From contig NZ_RRCN01000001.1 in assembly GCF_003863965.1 (NCBI RefSeq), forward strand, positions 3,802,304 to 3,866,303: a stretch of DNA of 64,000 nt, read 5' to 3'. Shown here in pieces: positions 49,546 to 58,792 of this stretch. The position numbers and the translations under genes are program-made. Source of the stretch: Paenibacillus oralis. Lineage in GTDB: Bacteria > Bacillota > Bacilli > Paenibacillales > Paenibacillaceae. Position 1 is the stretch's first letter. Each line of letters starts with the position of its first letter. The notes beneath the pieces were generated by a model that did no database searches, was not told where the DNA came from, and was given only the letters and a program-made list of their open reading frames with translations.

Positions 49546-50454
49546 ATGGATTTTTTTACGATACGGGTCAAAGCCGATGAGGCCGAAGCGCAAAACCGGT
49601 TCGCCGGTTACTTGCATGATGCCGTAAGCAGTCTGCATTCTCCGGAGGCCGCGCTCACGCTGAGCGAGGTTTCGGGCGGAACGGTGGAGGCTGTAGTCAA
49701 CCTGCCGGGGGTGGCGGGAGAAAACAAACCGGAACGACTGATCGACCTTTTATCGCTGGGATTAGCCAAATACATCGTACATGTGAAAGAGGATGAACTT
49801 CTCGGGCGGATTTTAAACCGGGAATATGAGTGGACTTCGCGCGAAGAAATGGAGATCGTGAAGGACATCTGCCGCGAACTATTGGAGCAGCCCAAAGACG
49901 GGATCAAGACTTGTTCTGCGGAAAGGCGAGTTCTGATGGTTTTTGATGCGCTGCGGGAATATTTGCACAGCGAAAAGCATCTGCACCTTGACGGATTTGC
50001 CGCCTTCCGGCTGAAGGAGTACGAGGGCAGTCTGCGGGAAGCCGCTGAATTGGCGGTGGACGAGTATTTGCTGGATAAGCAATACGAGGAATTTATAAGT
50101 TTGCTGCAGTATTTTGTTTATTTTCAGGAACCGTTGACGCCGCTGGTCCATTTGATGCATAAACAAGGGCATGAATTCGCTATTTTAAACGAGCAATTTT
50201 CGCCGATTCAACTTCCGTCCTCCGGCGGAGTTGTGGCTCGAATCGCCGATCAGGAAATGGAAATGGAGGACGTTATCGTCAGCACGCTGATTTCGCTTTC
50301 TCCGGACCGCATTCTGATTCATACGCAGGATCCCGGGGCCCAGGTGATTGAAACCTTGTCCAAAATTTTTGGCGAACGCGTGGAAATTTGCCTTCTCTGT
50401 CCGCAATGCAAGTTGTTTCACCGTGAGGTCCGCCGCCTGGATCAAGGCACATAA
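49546..50454 (+). CDS. ytxC: YtxC-like sporulation protein
   Basis: 302 residues. The layout (variable N-terminus, RLKEYEGSLREAAELAVDEY core, ICLLCPQCKLFHREV tail) resembles the YtxC family, which is restricted to spore formers. As in Bacillus it lies just before thrS. Function is unknown. AAGGGGGACAGGTTC precedes the ATG; an in-frame ATG at 49474 lacks a site. Confidence 0.8.
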   Translation: MDFFTIRVKADEAEAQNRFAGYLHDAVSSLHSPEAALTLSEVSGGTVEAVVNLPGVAGENKPERLIDLLSLGLAKYIVHVKEDELLGRILNREYEWTSREEMEIVKDICRELLEQPKDGIKTCSAERRVLMVFDALREYLHSEKHLHLDGFAAFRLKEYEGSLREAAELAVDEYLLDKQYEEFISLLQYFVYFQEPLTPLVHLMHKQGHEFAILNEQFSPIQLPSSGGVVARIADQEMEMEDVIVSTLISLSPDRILIHTQDPGAQVIETLSKIFGERVEICLLCPQCKLFHREVRRLDQGT

Positions 50455-50487
50455 AAGAGGTTCCTTCCGCAAGAAATCAATCGATTC

Positions 50488-50517
50488 TTGACGAGCCGGC
50501 GGCGATAGCATTATAAT
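50488..50517 (+). promoter_or_regulatory. Promoter of thrS
   Basis: TTGACG (50488-50493), 18 bp spacer, TATAAT (50512-50517). Confidence 0.75.
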
Positions 50518-50564
50518 TACTTTCAAGCTAAAAGCGTTGACAAAGACATGAACCAAAATGCCTG

Positions 50565-50803
50565 ACGGTGCAGAGAGAGGGAACATGGGCTGGAATTCCC
50601 TCCGGTTTCGGTTTTGGTTTACCCCTTTGTAGCTGCGTTCCCGAACCCGAACATGGACTTAAGGTACTAAGGAATGCCGGTTCATTGCCGTTACACAATG
50701 CCGAATTAAGGGCTTATCGCCGCGGGCGGATCTGCGGAATAAGCCGAATGAGGGTGGAACCACGGGTATAACGCTCGTCCCTTTTCCGGGACGGGCGTTT
50801 TTT
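50565..50803 (+). ncRNA. T-box leader of thrS
   Basis: The T-box sequence AGGGTGGAACCACGGG at 50751-50766 and a terminator (AACGCTCGTCCC / GGGACGGGCGTT then TTTT, 50770-50803) end a structured leader. Thr ACT triplets at 50656 and 50666 are possible specifiers, but the specifier loop was not resolved. Uncharged tRNA-Thr should induce thrS. Confidence 0.93.
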
Positions 50804-50860
50804 GATTTGTCCGTTTCCGGTAGACCTTGAAACTATTTTCGAAACAGGGAGGAAACGACG

Positions 50861-52798
50861 ATGGCAGTATCCATTTCTTTGCCGGACGGGTCGGTCCGGG
50901 AGTACGCGGAAGGAAGCAGTTTGGAGGATGTGGCTGCTTCGATCAGCAGCGGGCTGCGCAAAAACGCGCTGGCCGGGAAATTAAACGGCGTAGCGGTTGA
51001 TTTAAACGCCAAGCTGATTGATGGAGCCAAGGTGGAAATCATTACAGGGGACTCCAAAGATGGTTTGGAAATTATGCGCCACAGCACCGCGCATTTGATG
51101 GCGCAAGCGGTGAGACGGCTGTTCGGCAGCAAAGAGGTGAAGCTCGGGGTCGGTCCGGTGATCGAGGACGGCTTCTATTACGACATGGATTTGGAGCATC
51201 CGCTGAATCCGGAGGATTTGCAGAAAATCGAAAAAGAGATGGAGCGCATCATCGGCGAAAATCTGCCGATTTCCCGGCGCGAAGTTAGCCGCGAAGAAGC
51301 GTTGGCGATTTTTACCGAACTGGGCGATCCGTACAAGCTGGAGCTCATTCGCGATTTGCCGGAAGACAGCGTCATCTCGATTTATGATCAGGGTGAGTTT
51401 TTCGACCTGTGCCGGGGGCCGCACGTGACTTCGACGGGCAAAATCAAGGTGTTTAAGCTGCTGAGCGTCGCGGGGGCCTACTGGCGCGGCAACAGCGACA
51501 ACAAAATGCTGCAGCGCATATACGGCACCGCGTTTATGAAAAAAGCGGAGCTCGACGAGCATCTGCATATGCTGGAGGAAGCGAAAAAGCGGGATCACCG
51601 CAAGCTGGGCAAAGAGCTGAACATCTTTACGTTCAACAACCTAGTCGGACAAGGCTTGCCGATCTGGCTGCCGAGGGGGGCAACGGTGCGCCGGACGCTG
51701 GAACGGTACATCGTCGATATCGAGGAACGGCTCGGTTATCAGCACGTATATACTCCGGTGCTCGGCAACGTCGATCTGTACAAAACTTCGGGGCACTGGG
51801 AGCATTACCAGGACGATATTTTCCCGAAAATGTCCATCGACACCGAGGAATTTATTCTTCGCCCGATGAACTGTCCGCACCACATGATGATCTATAAAAG
51901 CGATTTGCGGAGCTACCGGGATCTGCCGATCCGCATCGCCGAGCTTGGCATGCAGCACCGGTACGAGATGTCCGGCGCGCTTACCGGCCTGCATCGGGTC
52001 CGTTCGATGACGCTGAACGACGCGCATATTTTCTGCCGTTTTGACCAAATTAAAGATGAATTCAAGCGCGTGCTGGATTTGATCGCTCAAGTCTATAACG
52101 ACTTCGGTATCAAGGAATACCGTTTCCGCTTGTCTTACCGCGATCCGCAAGATACGGAGAAATACTATCAAAACGACGAAATGTGGAATAAAGCGCAGCG
52201 CATCCTTCGCGAAGTCGTCGAGGAAGCCGGACTGCCGTTCTTCGAAGCCGAAGGCGAGGCGGCGTTCTACGGTCCGAAGCTGGACGTACAGGTCAAGACC
52301 GCGCTCGGCAAGGAAGAGACGCTGTCGACGGTGCAAATCGACTTCCTGCTGCCGGAACGTTTTGAGCTGGAATATGTCGGCGAAGACGGAGCCAAGCACC
52401 GTCCGGTCGTTCTGCACCGCGGCATCCTGGGAACGATGGAACGGTTTACCGCCTTCCTGCTCGAAAATTTTGCCGGCAATCTGCCGCTTTGGCTGGCTCC
52501 GGTGCAAGCGAAAGTCATTCCGGTATCCGGCAATTTCGACGCTTACGCCCGCCAAGTGGAAGACAAGCTGCGCGCCGCCGGCATTCGGGCGGAAAGCGAC
52601 TTGCGCAACGAGAAGCTCGGGTACAAAATCCGCGAGGCCCAGCTCGAAAAGCTGCCGTACATGTTCATCGTCGGTGAAAACGAGCAAAGCGGCGGCACCG
52701 TATCGGTGCGTAAACGCGGCGAAGGCGACCTGGGCGCCAAAGCGCTTGGCGAAGTAATCGCCGAACTGCAAGACGAAATCCGCAACCATACAATTTAA
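50861..52798 (+). CDS. thrS: Threonyl-tRNA synthetase
   Basis: 645 residues, normal length. An N-terminal TGS domain (1-60) precedes the editing domain with [10 protein letters not shown] (HxxxH) and the class II catalytic core with zinc ligands ([20 protein letters not shown]), then the anticodon-binding domain ([20 protein letters not shown]). GGGAGGAAACGACG precedes the ATG. Controlled by the T-box upstream. Confidence 0.97.
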   Translation: MAVSISLPDGSVREYAEGSSLEDVAASISSGLRKNALAGKLNGVAVDLNAKLIDGAKVEIITGDSKDGLEIMRHSTAHLMAQAVRRLFGSKEVKLGVGPVIEDGFYYDMDLEHPLNPEDLQKIEKEMERIIGENLPISRREVSREEALAIFTELGDPYKLELIRDLPEDSVISIYDQGEFFDLCRGPHVTSTGKIKVFKLLSVAGAYWRGNSDNKMLQRIYGTAFMKKAELDEHLHMLEEAKKRDHRKLGKELNIFTFNNLVGQGLPIWLPRGATVRRTLERYIVDIEERLGYQHVYTPVLGNVDLYKTSGHWEHYQDDIFPKMSIDTEEFILRPMNCPHHMMIYKSDLRSYRDLPIRIAELGMQHRYEMSGALTGLHRVRSMTLNDAHIFCRFDQIKDEFKRVLDLIAQVYNDFGIKEYRFRLSYRDPQDTEKYYQNDEMWNKAQRILREVVEEAGLPFFEAEGEAAFYGPKLDVQVKTALGKEETLSTVQIDFLLPERFELEYVGEDGAKHRPVVLHRGILGTMERFTAFLLENFAGNLPLWLAPVQAKVIPVSGNFDAYARQVEDKLRAAGIRAESDLRNEKLGYKIREAQLEKLPYMFIVGENEQSGGTVSVRKRGEGDLGAKALGEVIAELQDEIRNHTI

Positions 52799-52820
52799 AA
52801 GCTGACCACGTATAAATTGA

Positions 52821-52868
52821 GGCGCATGTGGAAAACCTTCGGATAAGGGGGAGGTTTTCTCATGCGCC
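52821..52868 (+). promoter_or_regulatory. Hairpin burying the start codon of the 3D-domain gene
   Basis: GGCGCATGTGGAAAACC (52821-52837) pairs with GGTTTTCTCATGCGCC (52853-52868). The right arm contains the ATG at 52862, and the ribosome binding site GGGGGAGG lies in the loop and adjoining base. Translation initiation would be hindered when the stem forms. Confidence 0.7.
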
Positions 52869-53542
52869 AAATTAATATCTGGCAACATATCGGCAAGTGC
52901 TTGCTGCTAGGAGTGCTGCTGACCGTTACGCTCGCCGCGGATGTTCCGCCGCGCGGGATTGCCGGGCTCAATCAGGCGGTATATCAATACCGGAATGATG
53001 CGCCATGGCTGGAAGCTAGATTTTCCCGGACACCCGCTTATCTGCAAAACCGGGATTTTCACAACCGAAATACGTTACACATTCAAAAAACGGAAGCGAA
53101 GCCCGAACCGAAGAAAAAGACCGTCAAGACGGTCAAAGTTCTGGCTACCGGATATACCGCAGGTTACGAATCCACGGGCAAAAAGCCCAGCCATCCGCAG
53201 TACGGCATTACCTTTTCGGGAGTTAAGGTGCGCCGGGATAAGGATACGGTATCGACCATTGCGGCCGACCTGAAGGTGTTCCCGATCGGCACCATTTTGT
53301 ATATTCCGGGCTACGGGTACGGTGTCGTCGCGGATAAAGGCTCCGCCATCAAAGGGAAAAAAATCGATTTGTATTTCGATACAACGAAGCAGGTATATAA
53401 AGAATGGGGCAAAAAGGAAGTCGAAGTGCAGATCGTCCGGGAAGGCACCGGCAAACTGACGGAAGCGATGCTGAAAGAGCTCGGCAAAGCGATGGAAGTG
53501 AGCAAGGAAATCCCGGAAGATTTGTGGGACAAGGCCATTTAA
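52862..53542 (+). CDS. 3D-domain cell-wall protein, YuiC-like
   Basis: 226 residues. A basic N-terminus and hydrophobic helix ([13 protein letters not shown]) form a signal anchor. A spacer is followed by a 3D (Asp-Asp-Asp) barrel at about 95-185: [44 protein letters not shown]. This family (YuiC, YocH) is related to MltA-type lytic transglycosylases acting on peptidoglycan, often in spores or stationary phase. Translation may be controlled by the hairpin over its start. Confidence 0.88.
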   Translation: MRQINIWQHIGKCLLLGVLLTVTLAADVPPRGIAGLNQAVYQYRNDAPWLEARFSRTPAYLQNRDFHNRNTLHIQKTEAKPEPKKKTVKTVKVLATGYTAGYESTGKKPSHPQYGITFSGVKVRRDKDTVSTIAADLKVFPIGTILYIPGYGYGVVADKGSAIKGKKIDLYFDTTKQVYKEWGKKEVEVQIVREGTGKLTEAMLKELGKAMEVSKEIPEDLWDKAI

Positions 53543-53569
53543 TGGTGAATTAACAATTTGCACCAGGCC

Positions 53570-53598
53570 GCATATTTTACCTCTCCGGTCACATAATA
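53570..53598 (+). promoter_or_regulatory. Sigma-G-type promoter of the spore protein gene
   Basis: GCATA at 53570-53574, a 17 bp spacer and CATAATA at 53592-53598 match the forespore sigma-G consensus (GHATR, CATNHTA). It fits a gene whose product accumulates in the forespore. Confidence 0.7.
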
Positions 53599-53679
53599 AC
53601 CGATGTGGTCATCCTTCACGAGACCGCATCGCACCTGGCGGTGACAGACCGCCGTGTTATGTTAAGGGAGGTGAAATCC

Positions 53680-53850
53680 ATGCCAAATCAAAGCCAAAAT
53701 CAAAAACGTGCGGCTTCTCCTGGTTACAAAACACCAAACGAGAAGTTTAACGAAGAATTTGCTGAGGAAAGCACTGCAACTGTTGCCCAAAAGGCTAAAG
53801 CTTCCCGTAATGCAACTACGCCTGTAAGCGGTACTCAAAAACAACAATAG
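53680..53850 (+). CDS. Gamma-type small acid-soluble spore protein
   Basis: 56 residues, rich in Gln, Asn, Ala and Ser: MPNQSQNQKRAASPGYKTPN, then NEEFAEESTATVAQKAKAS. The FNEEFAEE core resembles the repeated GTEFASET unit of gamma-type SASP, though here there is one unit rather than two. Such proteins are amino-acid reserves for germination. AAGGGAGGTG precedes the ATG. The sigma-G-type promoter supports the call. Confidence 0.78.
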   Translation: MPNQSQNQKRAASPGYKTPNEKFNEEFAEESTATVAQKAKASRNATTPVSGTQKQQ

Positions 53851-53865
53851 TTAAGCAACTAAGCG

Positions 53866-53896
53866 AAGAGCGCCCTGAATTGGGTGCTCTTTTTTA
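53866..53896 (+). terminator. Terminator of the spore protein gene
   Basis: AAGAGCGCCC, TGAATT loop, GGGTGCTCTT, then TTTT. Confidence 0.92.
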
Positions 53897-53917
53897 ATTG
53901 TAAATATTTAGCTATCG

Positions 53918-53937
53918 CCTCGGTCCCGAGACCGAGG
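53918..53937. promoter_or_regulatory. Palindrome upstream of liaF
   Basis: CCTCGGTC, CCGA, GACCGAGG: a perfect inverted repeat 90 bp before liaF. It could be a LiaR site or a small hairpin; no T run follows. Confidence 0.4.
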
Positions 53938-54026
53938 AAAGCTTACTTCTCCCGCCGCTGTCCTCCTTCCGCAGCTTGTTGTACACTGGCATTAACAGAG
54001 TTTGTTTGATAATGGAGGGAAACAAG

Positions 54027-55010
54027 ATGAGACACAATTTATTTGGCAGGCTGATCGGCGGTTTGCTGCTCATCGGTATTGGGGCATTGTTTTTGCTCAA
54101 CCAAATGGGAATAACCGATGTAAGCATCGGCTATCTGTTCTCAACGTTTTGGCCGGTGTTTCTGATTTTTGCCGGATTGACGAGTCTGGCATCGGGCAAC
54201 CGGCACGGCGGCGGACTGGCCGGCAGCCTGATTTTGCTGCTGATCGGCGGTTATTTTCTTGGCAGTAATTTGGGATATATATCGCTCGATCCGGGAGACT
54301 TCTTTAAGTATTTCCTCCCGCTTGCCCTGATTATCGGCGGGATTTGCCTCATTTTCAAACCGCGGCATTCGCATCACCGCCGCCACGAGGAATTTCCGCG
54401 GCATCCGCACCGCCGACACCGTGAGGAATTTCCGCCGCCTCCACCGCCGGCGCCGATGGATCCGCCATCGCCTCCGGCGTTTCATCCGGAAATGGAATCG
54501 CCGCTGGATTCGATTTTTGGTTCGCTGGAGAAGAAAGAGGCCGAGAAGGAAGCAAAGCCAAAGCAGGAGCATCCGAAACAGGAACGGCCGAAGTATGACC
54601 ATTACTATGATATGGCCGGCGATAAGGGAGAAGTGATCAATAAATCGGGATTTATCGGCGACGTGCATTTGGGTCAGGATTATTTTCAGCTGAGGCCAAC
54701 GAATATCTCGCATTTTATCGGGGATACGATCATTGATTTGACGAAGGCGCAAATTCCGTACGGGGAAACGAAAATCAATGTTTCGTCTTTTATCGGCGAC
54801 GTTAAGGTATTTATTCCGGAGGATATGGATATCGGCATCATGGCCTCTTCCAGCGCCTTTATCGGCGATCTGAAGGTGCTGAAGCAGAAACAGGGCGGAT
54901 TTATGACCAGCGTTTCCGCTGAATCTCCATATTACCGGGAAGCGAGCAAAAAAATCAAGCTGGTCGTCAGCGTGTTTATCGGCGACGTTAAAGTGAATAT
55001 GGTGGGTTAG
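54027..55010 (+). CDS. liaF: LiaF, inhibitor of the LiaSR system
   Basis: 327 residues. Four short N-terminal membrane helices (GRLIGGLLLIGIGALFLLNQ and so on, to about 115), then an unusual linker of about 90 residues rich in His/Arg and Pro (HSHHRRHEEF, PPPPPPAPMDPP, KPKQEHPKQERPK). The C-terminal LiaF domain has FIGD repeats (SGFIGDVHLG, HFIGDTIIDL, SSFIGDVKVF). LiaF keeps LiaS inactive until cell-wall stress. First gene of liaFSR. GGAGGGAAACAAG precedes the ATG. Confidence 0.92.
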   Translation: MRHNLFGRLIGGLLLIGIGALFLLNQMGITDVSIGYLFSTFWPVFLIFAGLTSLASGNRHGGGLAGSLILLLIGGYFLGSNLGYISLDPGDFFKYFLPLALIIGGICLIFKPRHSHHRRHEEFPRHPHRRHREEFPPPPPPAPMDPPSPPAFHPEMESPLDSIFGSLEKKEAEKEAKPKQEHPKQERPKYDHYYDMAGDKGEVINKSGFIGDVHLGQDYFQLRPTNISHFIGDTIIDLTKAQIPYGETKINVSSFIGDVKVFIPEDMDIGIMASSSAFIGDLKVLKQKQGGFMTSVSAESPYYREASKKIKLVVSVFIGDVKVNMVG

Positions 55011-55014
55011 GCGG

Positions 55015-56058
55015 ATGATCGTACAGCGTATCTTAAAAAATACGAAATGGGAGCTGCTGTGTTATTTTCTGCTTACAGGAGGATTGACGGCAGCAGCTCT
55101 GTATGTTGGCTCCAAAACCGGAGTGATTCATGTCAGCGACCCCAATGTGTGGATTTACGATATCGCCGGAATTTTGGTGTTTACGCTGATCATCGGATAT
55201 CTCGCCGGGCGGCGGATTCAGAGCAAAATCGATCTGCTTCATTTAAACATGCTGCAGGTGGCCAAAGGCAATTTATCGGTTCGGATGCCCGAAACCGTGG
55301 ACCAGACGTTTGCGGGCGTTTATCAAGAATTCAATGATATGCTCGATTCCATGGAAACAAAAATGCAGCTGCTGCAGCAGCTTGGGGAACAAGAAGTCAT
55401 CGAAAAGGAGCAGGCGGCTGAAAAAGCGGTATTGGAAGAAAGAAGGCGCATGGCCCGCGATTTGCACGACACGGTGAGCCAGCAGTTGTTCGCGATCCAC
55501 ATGGCCGCCTCTTCGCTGCCTAAAGTGCTGGAAAGCAATGCGGCCGCGGCTAATACGGTGCTGGAACAGCTGATCCAAATGTCGAATACGGCGCAAAAGC
55601 AGATGCGGGCGCTGATCGCCCAGCTTCGGCCGATGGAGCTGGTCGGCAAATCGCTGGCGGAGGCGCTGGATCAGTGGTTTCCGGATTATTGCAGGCAAAA
55701 CGGCCTGAAGGGAATCAAGGACATGGATCTGACGGGAGAGCTGTCGGAAGCGAAAGAGCATCAGCTGTTCCTGATCATTCAGGAGGCCATGGCCAACATT
55801 GTCAAGCACGCCGGGGCCCATTTGGTCAGCCTGTCACTTCGTGAAGGGCCGCGCCAGGTAGTGCTCAGCATCAGCGACGACGGGCAGGGCTTCAGCGGCA
55901 CCTCCCAGAAGCAAGGCTCTTACGGGCTGACGACGATGAAGGAGCGGGCTGAAAAGCTTGGCGGTCATGTTGAGGTGATCAGCAAGCCGGGAGCGGGCAC
56001 GACCATTCGGGTACATATCCCGAAATTTGAGGACAGTAGAGGGGGAAGCCGCGAATGA
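55015..56058 (+). CDS. liaS: LiaS sensor histidine kinase
   Basis: 347 residues. Two membrane helices near the N-terminus with a short external loop, a HAMP region, HisKA_3 with the phosphorylated His in RRMARDLHDTVSQQLFA, and HATPase_c (NIVKHAGAHL, DDGQGF). This is an intramembrane-sensing, NarX-type kinase. It lies 4 bases after liaF, and its stop overlaps liaR. Confidence 0.95.
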   Translation: MIVQRILKNTKWELLCYFLLTGGLTAAALYVGSKTGVIHVSDPNVWIYDIAGILVFTLIIGYLAGRRIQSKIDLLHLNMLQVAKGNLSVRMPETVDQTFAGVYQEFNDMLDSMETKMQLLQQLGEQEVIEKEQAAEKAVLEERRRMARDLHDTVSQQLFAIHMAASSLPKVLESNAAAANTVLEQLIQMSNTAQKQMRALIAQLRPMELVGKSLAEALDQWFPDYCRQNGLKGIKDMDLTGELSEAKEHQLFLIIQEAMANIVKHAGAHLVSLSLREGPRQVVLSISDDGQGFSGTSQKQGSYGLTTMKERAEKLGGHVEVISKPGAGTTIRVHIPKFEDSRGGSRE

Positions 56059-56714
56059 GCAGCAAAATCAGGGTCATGATCGTCGATGATCATGATATGG
56101 TGCGGATGGGGCTGAAAACATATTTGATGCTGGACCCGGGCTTTGAGGTGGTTGCCGAAGCCGGGGACGGTGAAGCGGCCGTCGAACTGCTGGAGCAAGG
56201 TATTCCCGGCGGCTTGCCGGATATCATCCTGATGGATTTAATGATGCCGGTCATGAACGGAGCGGAGGCGACCAAAGCGGTGCTTAGCCGTTATCCGGAA
56301 ATCAAAATCGTCATCCTGACCAGCTTTTTGGAGGATGATCTCGTCGTCCAGGCGGTCGAAGCCGGGGCGGTTAGCTATGTTTTAAAAACGGTTTCGGCCG
56401 AGGAACTCATCTATGCGCTGCAAGGAGCTTACCGCGGAATGCCAGTCATGACCGGAGACGTGGCCCAGGCGCTGACGCGCGGGCTGCGCCAGCGTACCGT
56501 GCAGGGAGACGATTCCGGACTCACCGAGCGGGAGAAGGAAGTCCTGCTGCTCATTGCCGAAGGCAAAACCAACAAAGATATCGCCGAAGAGCTGCATATC
56601 AGCATCAAAACCGTCAAAACGCATGTCAGCAACCTGCTGATGAAATGCGAGCTGGACGACCGCACCCAATTGGCTATCTATGCTCATCGGCAAGGCTGGG
56701 TTGCCCGGTCTTAA
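56055..56714 (+). CDS. liaR: LiaR response regulator
   Basis: 219 residues, NarL/FixJ family. The receiver has VDDHDMVR, the phosphorylated Asp in ILMDLMMPVMNGAEA, and the conserved Lys in VLKTVSAEE. The C-terminal LuxR-type HTH reads LTEREKEVLLLIAEGKTNKD. It is expected to control its own operon and cell-envelope stress genes. ATGA overlap with liaS. Confidence 0.95.
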   Translation: MSSKIRVMIVDDHDMVRMGLKTYLMLDPGFEVVAEAGDGEAAVELLEQGIPGGLPDIILMDLMMPVMNGAEATKAVLSRYPEIKIVILTSFLEDDLVVQAVEAGAVSYVLKTVSAEELIYALQGAYRGMPVMTGDVAQALTRGLRQRTVQGDDSGLTEREKEVLLLIAEGKTNKDIAEELHISIKTVKTHVSNLLMKCELDDRTQLAIYAHRQGWVARS

Positions 56715-56743
56715 GGCATCGTCGGCGAAGCGCCGGATGGGCC

Positions 56744-56956
56744 TTTAAACAGCGGCATTTTATGTACTTAATTATCCGTGGCGGGGCGTGTTCATCCCCA
56801 TTAGCGGTATTTTTTGCACTTATTATCCTATGAATGGTCCAGACCGCTCGCATTTCCTTGCGACGGGGGAAAGTAGCGACATAAATGTCTTCTATTTCTC
56901 TCAGATGGACGGATACCGCCGGAATAACGACATTTTTTGGTCTTATGTTTGCAATG
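56744..56956. repeat. Modular intergenic repeat, family B copy 2 (inverted)
   Basis: The reverse complement aligns with 31722-31930 throughout: GAATAACGACATTTTTTGG at 56921 mirrors CAAAAAATGTCGTTATTC, and CCATTAGCGGTATTTTTTGC at 56798 mirrors the second module. It lies between liaR and htrA. Confidence 0.85.
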
Positions 56957-56989
56957 GACTTATAGCTTTTATCTCCTTTTTAATTGTTT

Positions 56990-57007
56990 TTAAGGTACCC
57001 TTAAGGT
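56990..57007. promoter_or_regulatory. Direct repeats upstream of htrA
   Basis: TTAAGGT occurs at 56990-56996 and again at 57001-57007, spaced 11 bp start to start, the helical-turn spacing of OmpR/PhoB-type sites. TGGTACAAAAT just downstream is a possible extended -10. An OmpR-family regulator gene lies directly after htrA. Confidence 0.6.
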
Positions 57008-57072
57008 TCCTGGTACAAAATAAAAGCATGAAAACAACACCCCCTGGAAGCGGGGGAAGGAGGTAAACATAG

Positions 57073-58683
57073 ATGGACGATCAAAAAAACAAACCAGGCC
57101 AAAATTTTGGAGACAATCATGGCGATAAGCCGGAAGAATCTCCGGAGTCGGGCTCTTCATATTATTACTCTTACGGACCTTTTCAATCCTATGGAAAAAA
57201 CAATGAAGGATCCGGAGAGGACCGCTTCTATGAACGCCGTGAGCCGGAGGAAGTGGAAATCACCCGTCCGGAGCCGGTGAAGCCGATTCCGATGTACGAT
57301 TACCGGTCTTCGGCAGAGGGGCCCGGCGGTTCAAACGGTGACGGCGGAAGAGGCGTACCGGGTGTCAAAGGCACGGGCAACTGGCAGTACAGCAAGCCGC
57401 CGAAAAGAACGTCATTCCGTTCCGTGATCGCCGGCGTTTTGGCCGGAATGCTGATCGTGACCGGAGCCATGGTGTTCGCCGACCGCGAAAACCTGTTTAC
57501 ACCGGACCAGGCGGCGGCGACAACGACCGCGCCGGCATCCGGCACATCGACGGAAGGAAGCGGCAACGGTTCGTCGGGCAAGGCGTCAACGGCTTTGTAT
57601 CCCGTAACCGATTCGGGGGATGTTACCAAAGTCGTAAATCAAGCGGGACCGGCCGTGGTCAAAATCGAAACGCTGGCGGATTCAAGCAAGCAAAGCAGCG
57701 GTTCAAACCCTTACAGCAATGATCCGTTCTATCGCTACTTTTTCGGCGATTCCTACGGTTCAGGCGGAGGGAACAGCAGCAACGGAGGCTCCTCTTCCGG
57801 GTCCGGCCAACTGGTGCCGACAGGGATTGGTTCCGGGTTTATTTTCGACAAAACGGGTTACATTTTGACAAACGAGCACGTCATCCATAATGCCGACGTG
57901 GTCCAAGTTACGGTGCAAGGCACGGATAAACCGTATGAAGCCAAGGTACTGGGCAAGAGCTATGAGCTTGATTTGGCCGTTCTGAAAATCGATGGCAGCA
58001 GCAACTTCCCGTCGATTCCGCTGGGCAATTCCAACAGCACGCAGGTTGGTGAATGGCTGGTAGCGATCGGTAACCCGCAAGGTTTTGACCACACGGTCAC
58101 CGCAGGGGTGCTGAGCGCGAAGGAGCGCAGTATCACGATCGACGGCGAAAACGGCGAGAAAGCCCGGGAGTATGAGCATTTGCTGCAAACCGACGCTTCG
58201 ATTAACCCGGGGAACTCCGGTGGTCCACTGCTGAACCTGAACGGGGAAGTTATCGGCATTAACGTCGCCGTCAGCTCCGATTCCCAAGGCATCGGCTTTG
58301 CGATCCCAACCAGCACGATCAACGAAGTGATTGACAAGCTGAAAAATAACGAGGAAATCCCGAAAAAACCGGAACCGTTCATCGGAGCCACGTTGATGAC
58401 GATGACCGATGAAGTCGCAAAGCAGATGGGCACTGATGTGAAGGATGGTTCGATCGTGACCGATATCGTCTTCAAATCGCCTGCTTACACGGCCGACCTG
58501 CGCCCTTATGACATCATCGTCGGGGCGAATGGAACCAAATTTGCGACGAAGGAAAAACTGATCGAATTTATCCAGAAGCAGCAGGTTGGCGCCAAAGTGA
58601 CCTTTAACGTCGTGCGCGACGGAAAGAGCGTTGATCTTCAAGTCACAATCGGCGACAAGAATAATTACCCGAACGTGGAATAA
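57073..58683 (+). CDS. htrA: HtrA/DegP-type serine protease
   Basis: 536 residues. A disordered cytoplasmic N-terminus (1-110), one membrane helix (SVIAGVLAGMLIVTGAMVFA), a Ser/Gly-rich linker, then the trypsin-like domain with His in LTNEHVIHN, Asp in ELDLAVLKI and Ser in NPGNSGGPLL. A single C-terminal PDZ domain follows (GASIV-like DGSIVTDIVFKSPAYTADLR). It degrades misfolded secreted proteins at the cell surface. GGAAGGAGGTAAACATAG precedes the ATG. Confidence 0.95.
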   Translation: MDDQKNKPGQNFGDNHGDKPEESPESGSSYYYSYGPFQSYGKNNEGSGEDRFYERREPEEVEITRPEPVKPIPMYDYRSSAEGPGGSNGDGGRGVPGVKGTGNWQYSKPPKRTSFRSVIAGVLAGMLIVTGAMVFADRENLFTPDQAAATTTAPASGTSTEGSGNGSSGKASTALYPVTDSGDVTKVVNQAGPAVVKIETLADSSKQSSGSNPYSNDPFYRYFFGDSYGSGGGNSSNGGSSSGSGQLVPTGIGSGFIFDKTGYILTNEHVIHNADVVQVTVQGTDKPYEAKVLGKSYELDLAVLKIDGSSNFPSIPLGNSNSTQVGEWLVAIGNPQGFDHTVTAGVLSAKERSITIDGENGEKAREYEHLLQTDASINPGNSGGPLLNLNGEVIGINVAVSSDSQGIGFAIPTSTINEVIDKLKNNEEIPKKPEPFIGATLMTMTDEVAKQMGTDVKDGSIVTDIVFKSPAYTADLRPYDIIVGANGTKFATKEKLIEFIQKQQVGAKVTFNVVRDGKSVDLQVTIGDKNNYPNVE

Positions 58684-58717
58684 TCGCTCAGCTAATCGCG
58701 GCCCAAGCGCTAATGAG

Positions 58718-58747
58718 GCGGCAGGTTCAAAGCCTGCCGCTTTTTTT
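58718..58747 (+). terminator. Terminator of htrA
   Basis: GCGGCAGG and CCTGCCGC around TTCAAAG, then seven T residues. Confidence 0.92.
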
Positions 58748-58792
58748 GGTACAATAAGGTAAGGTGAATTGTTTAGATAAGGAGAGATAATC

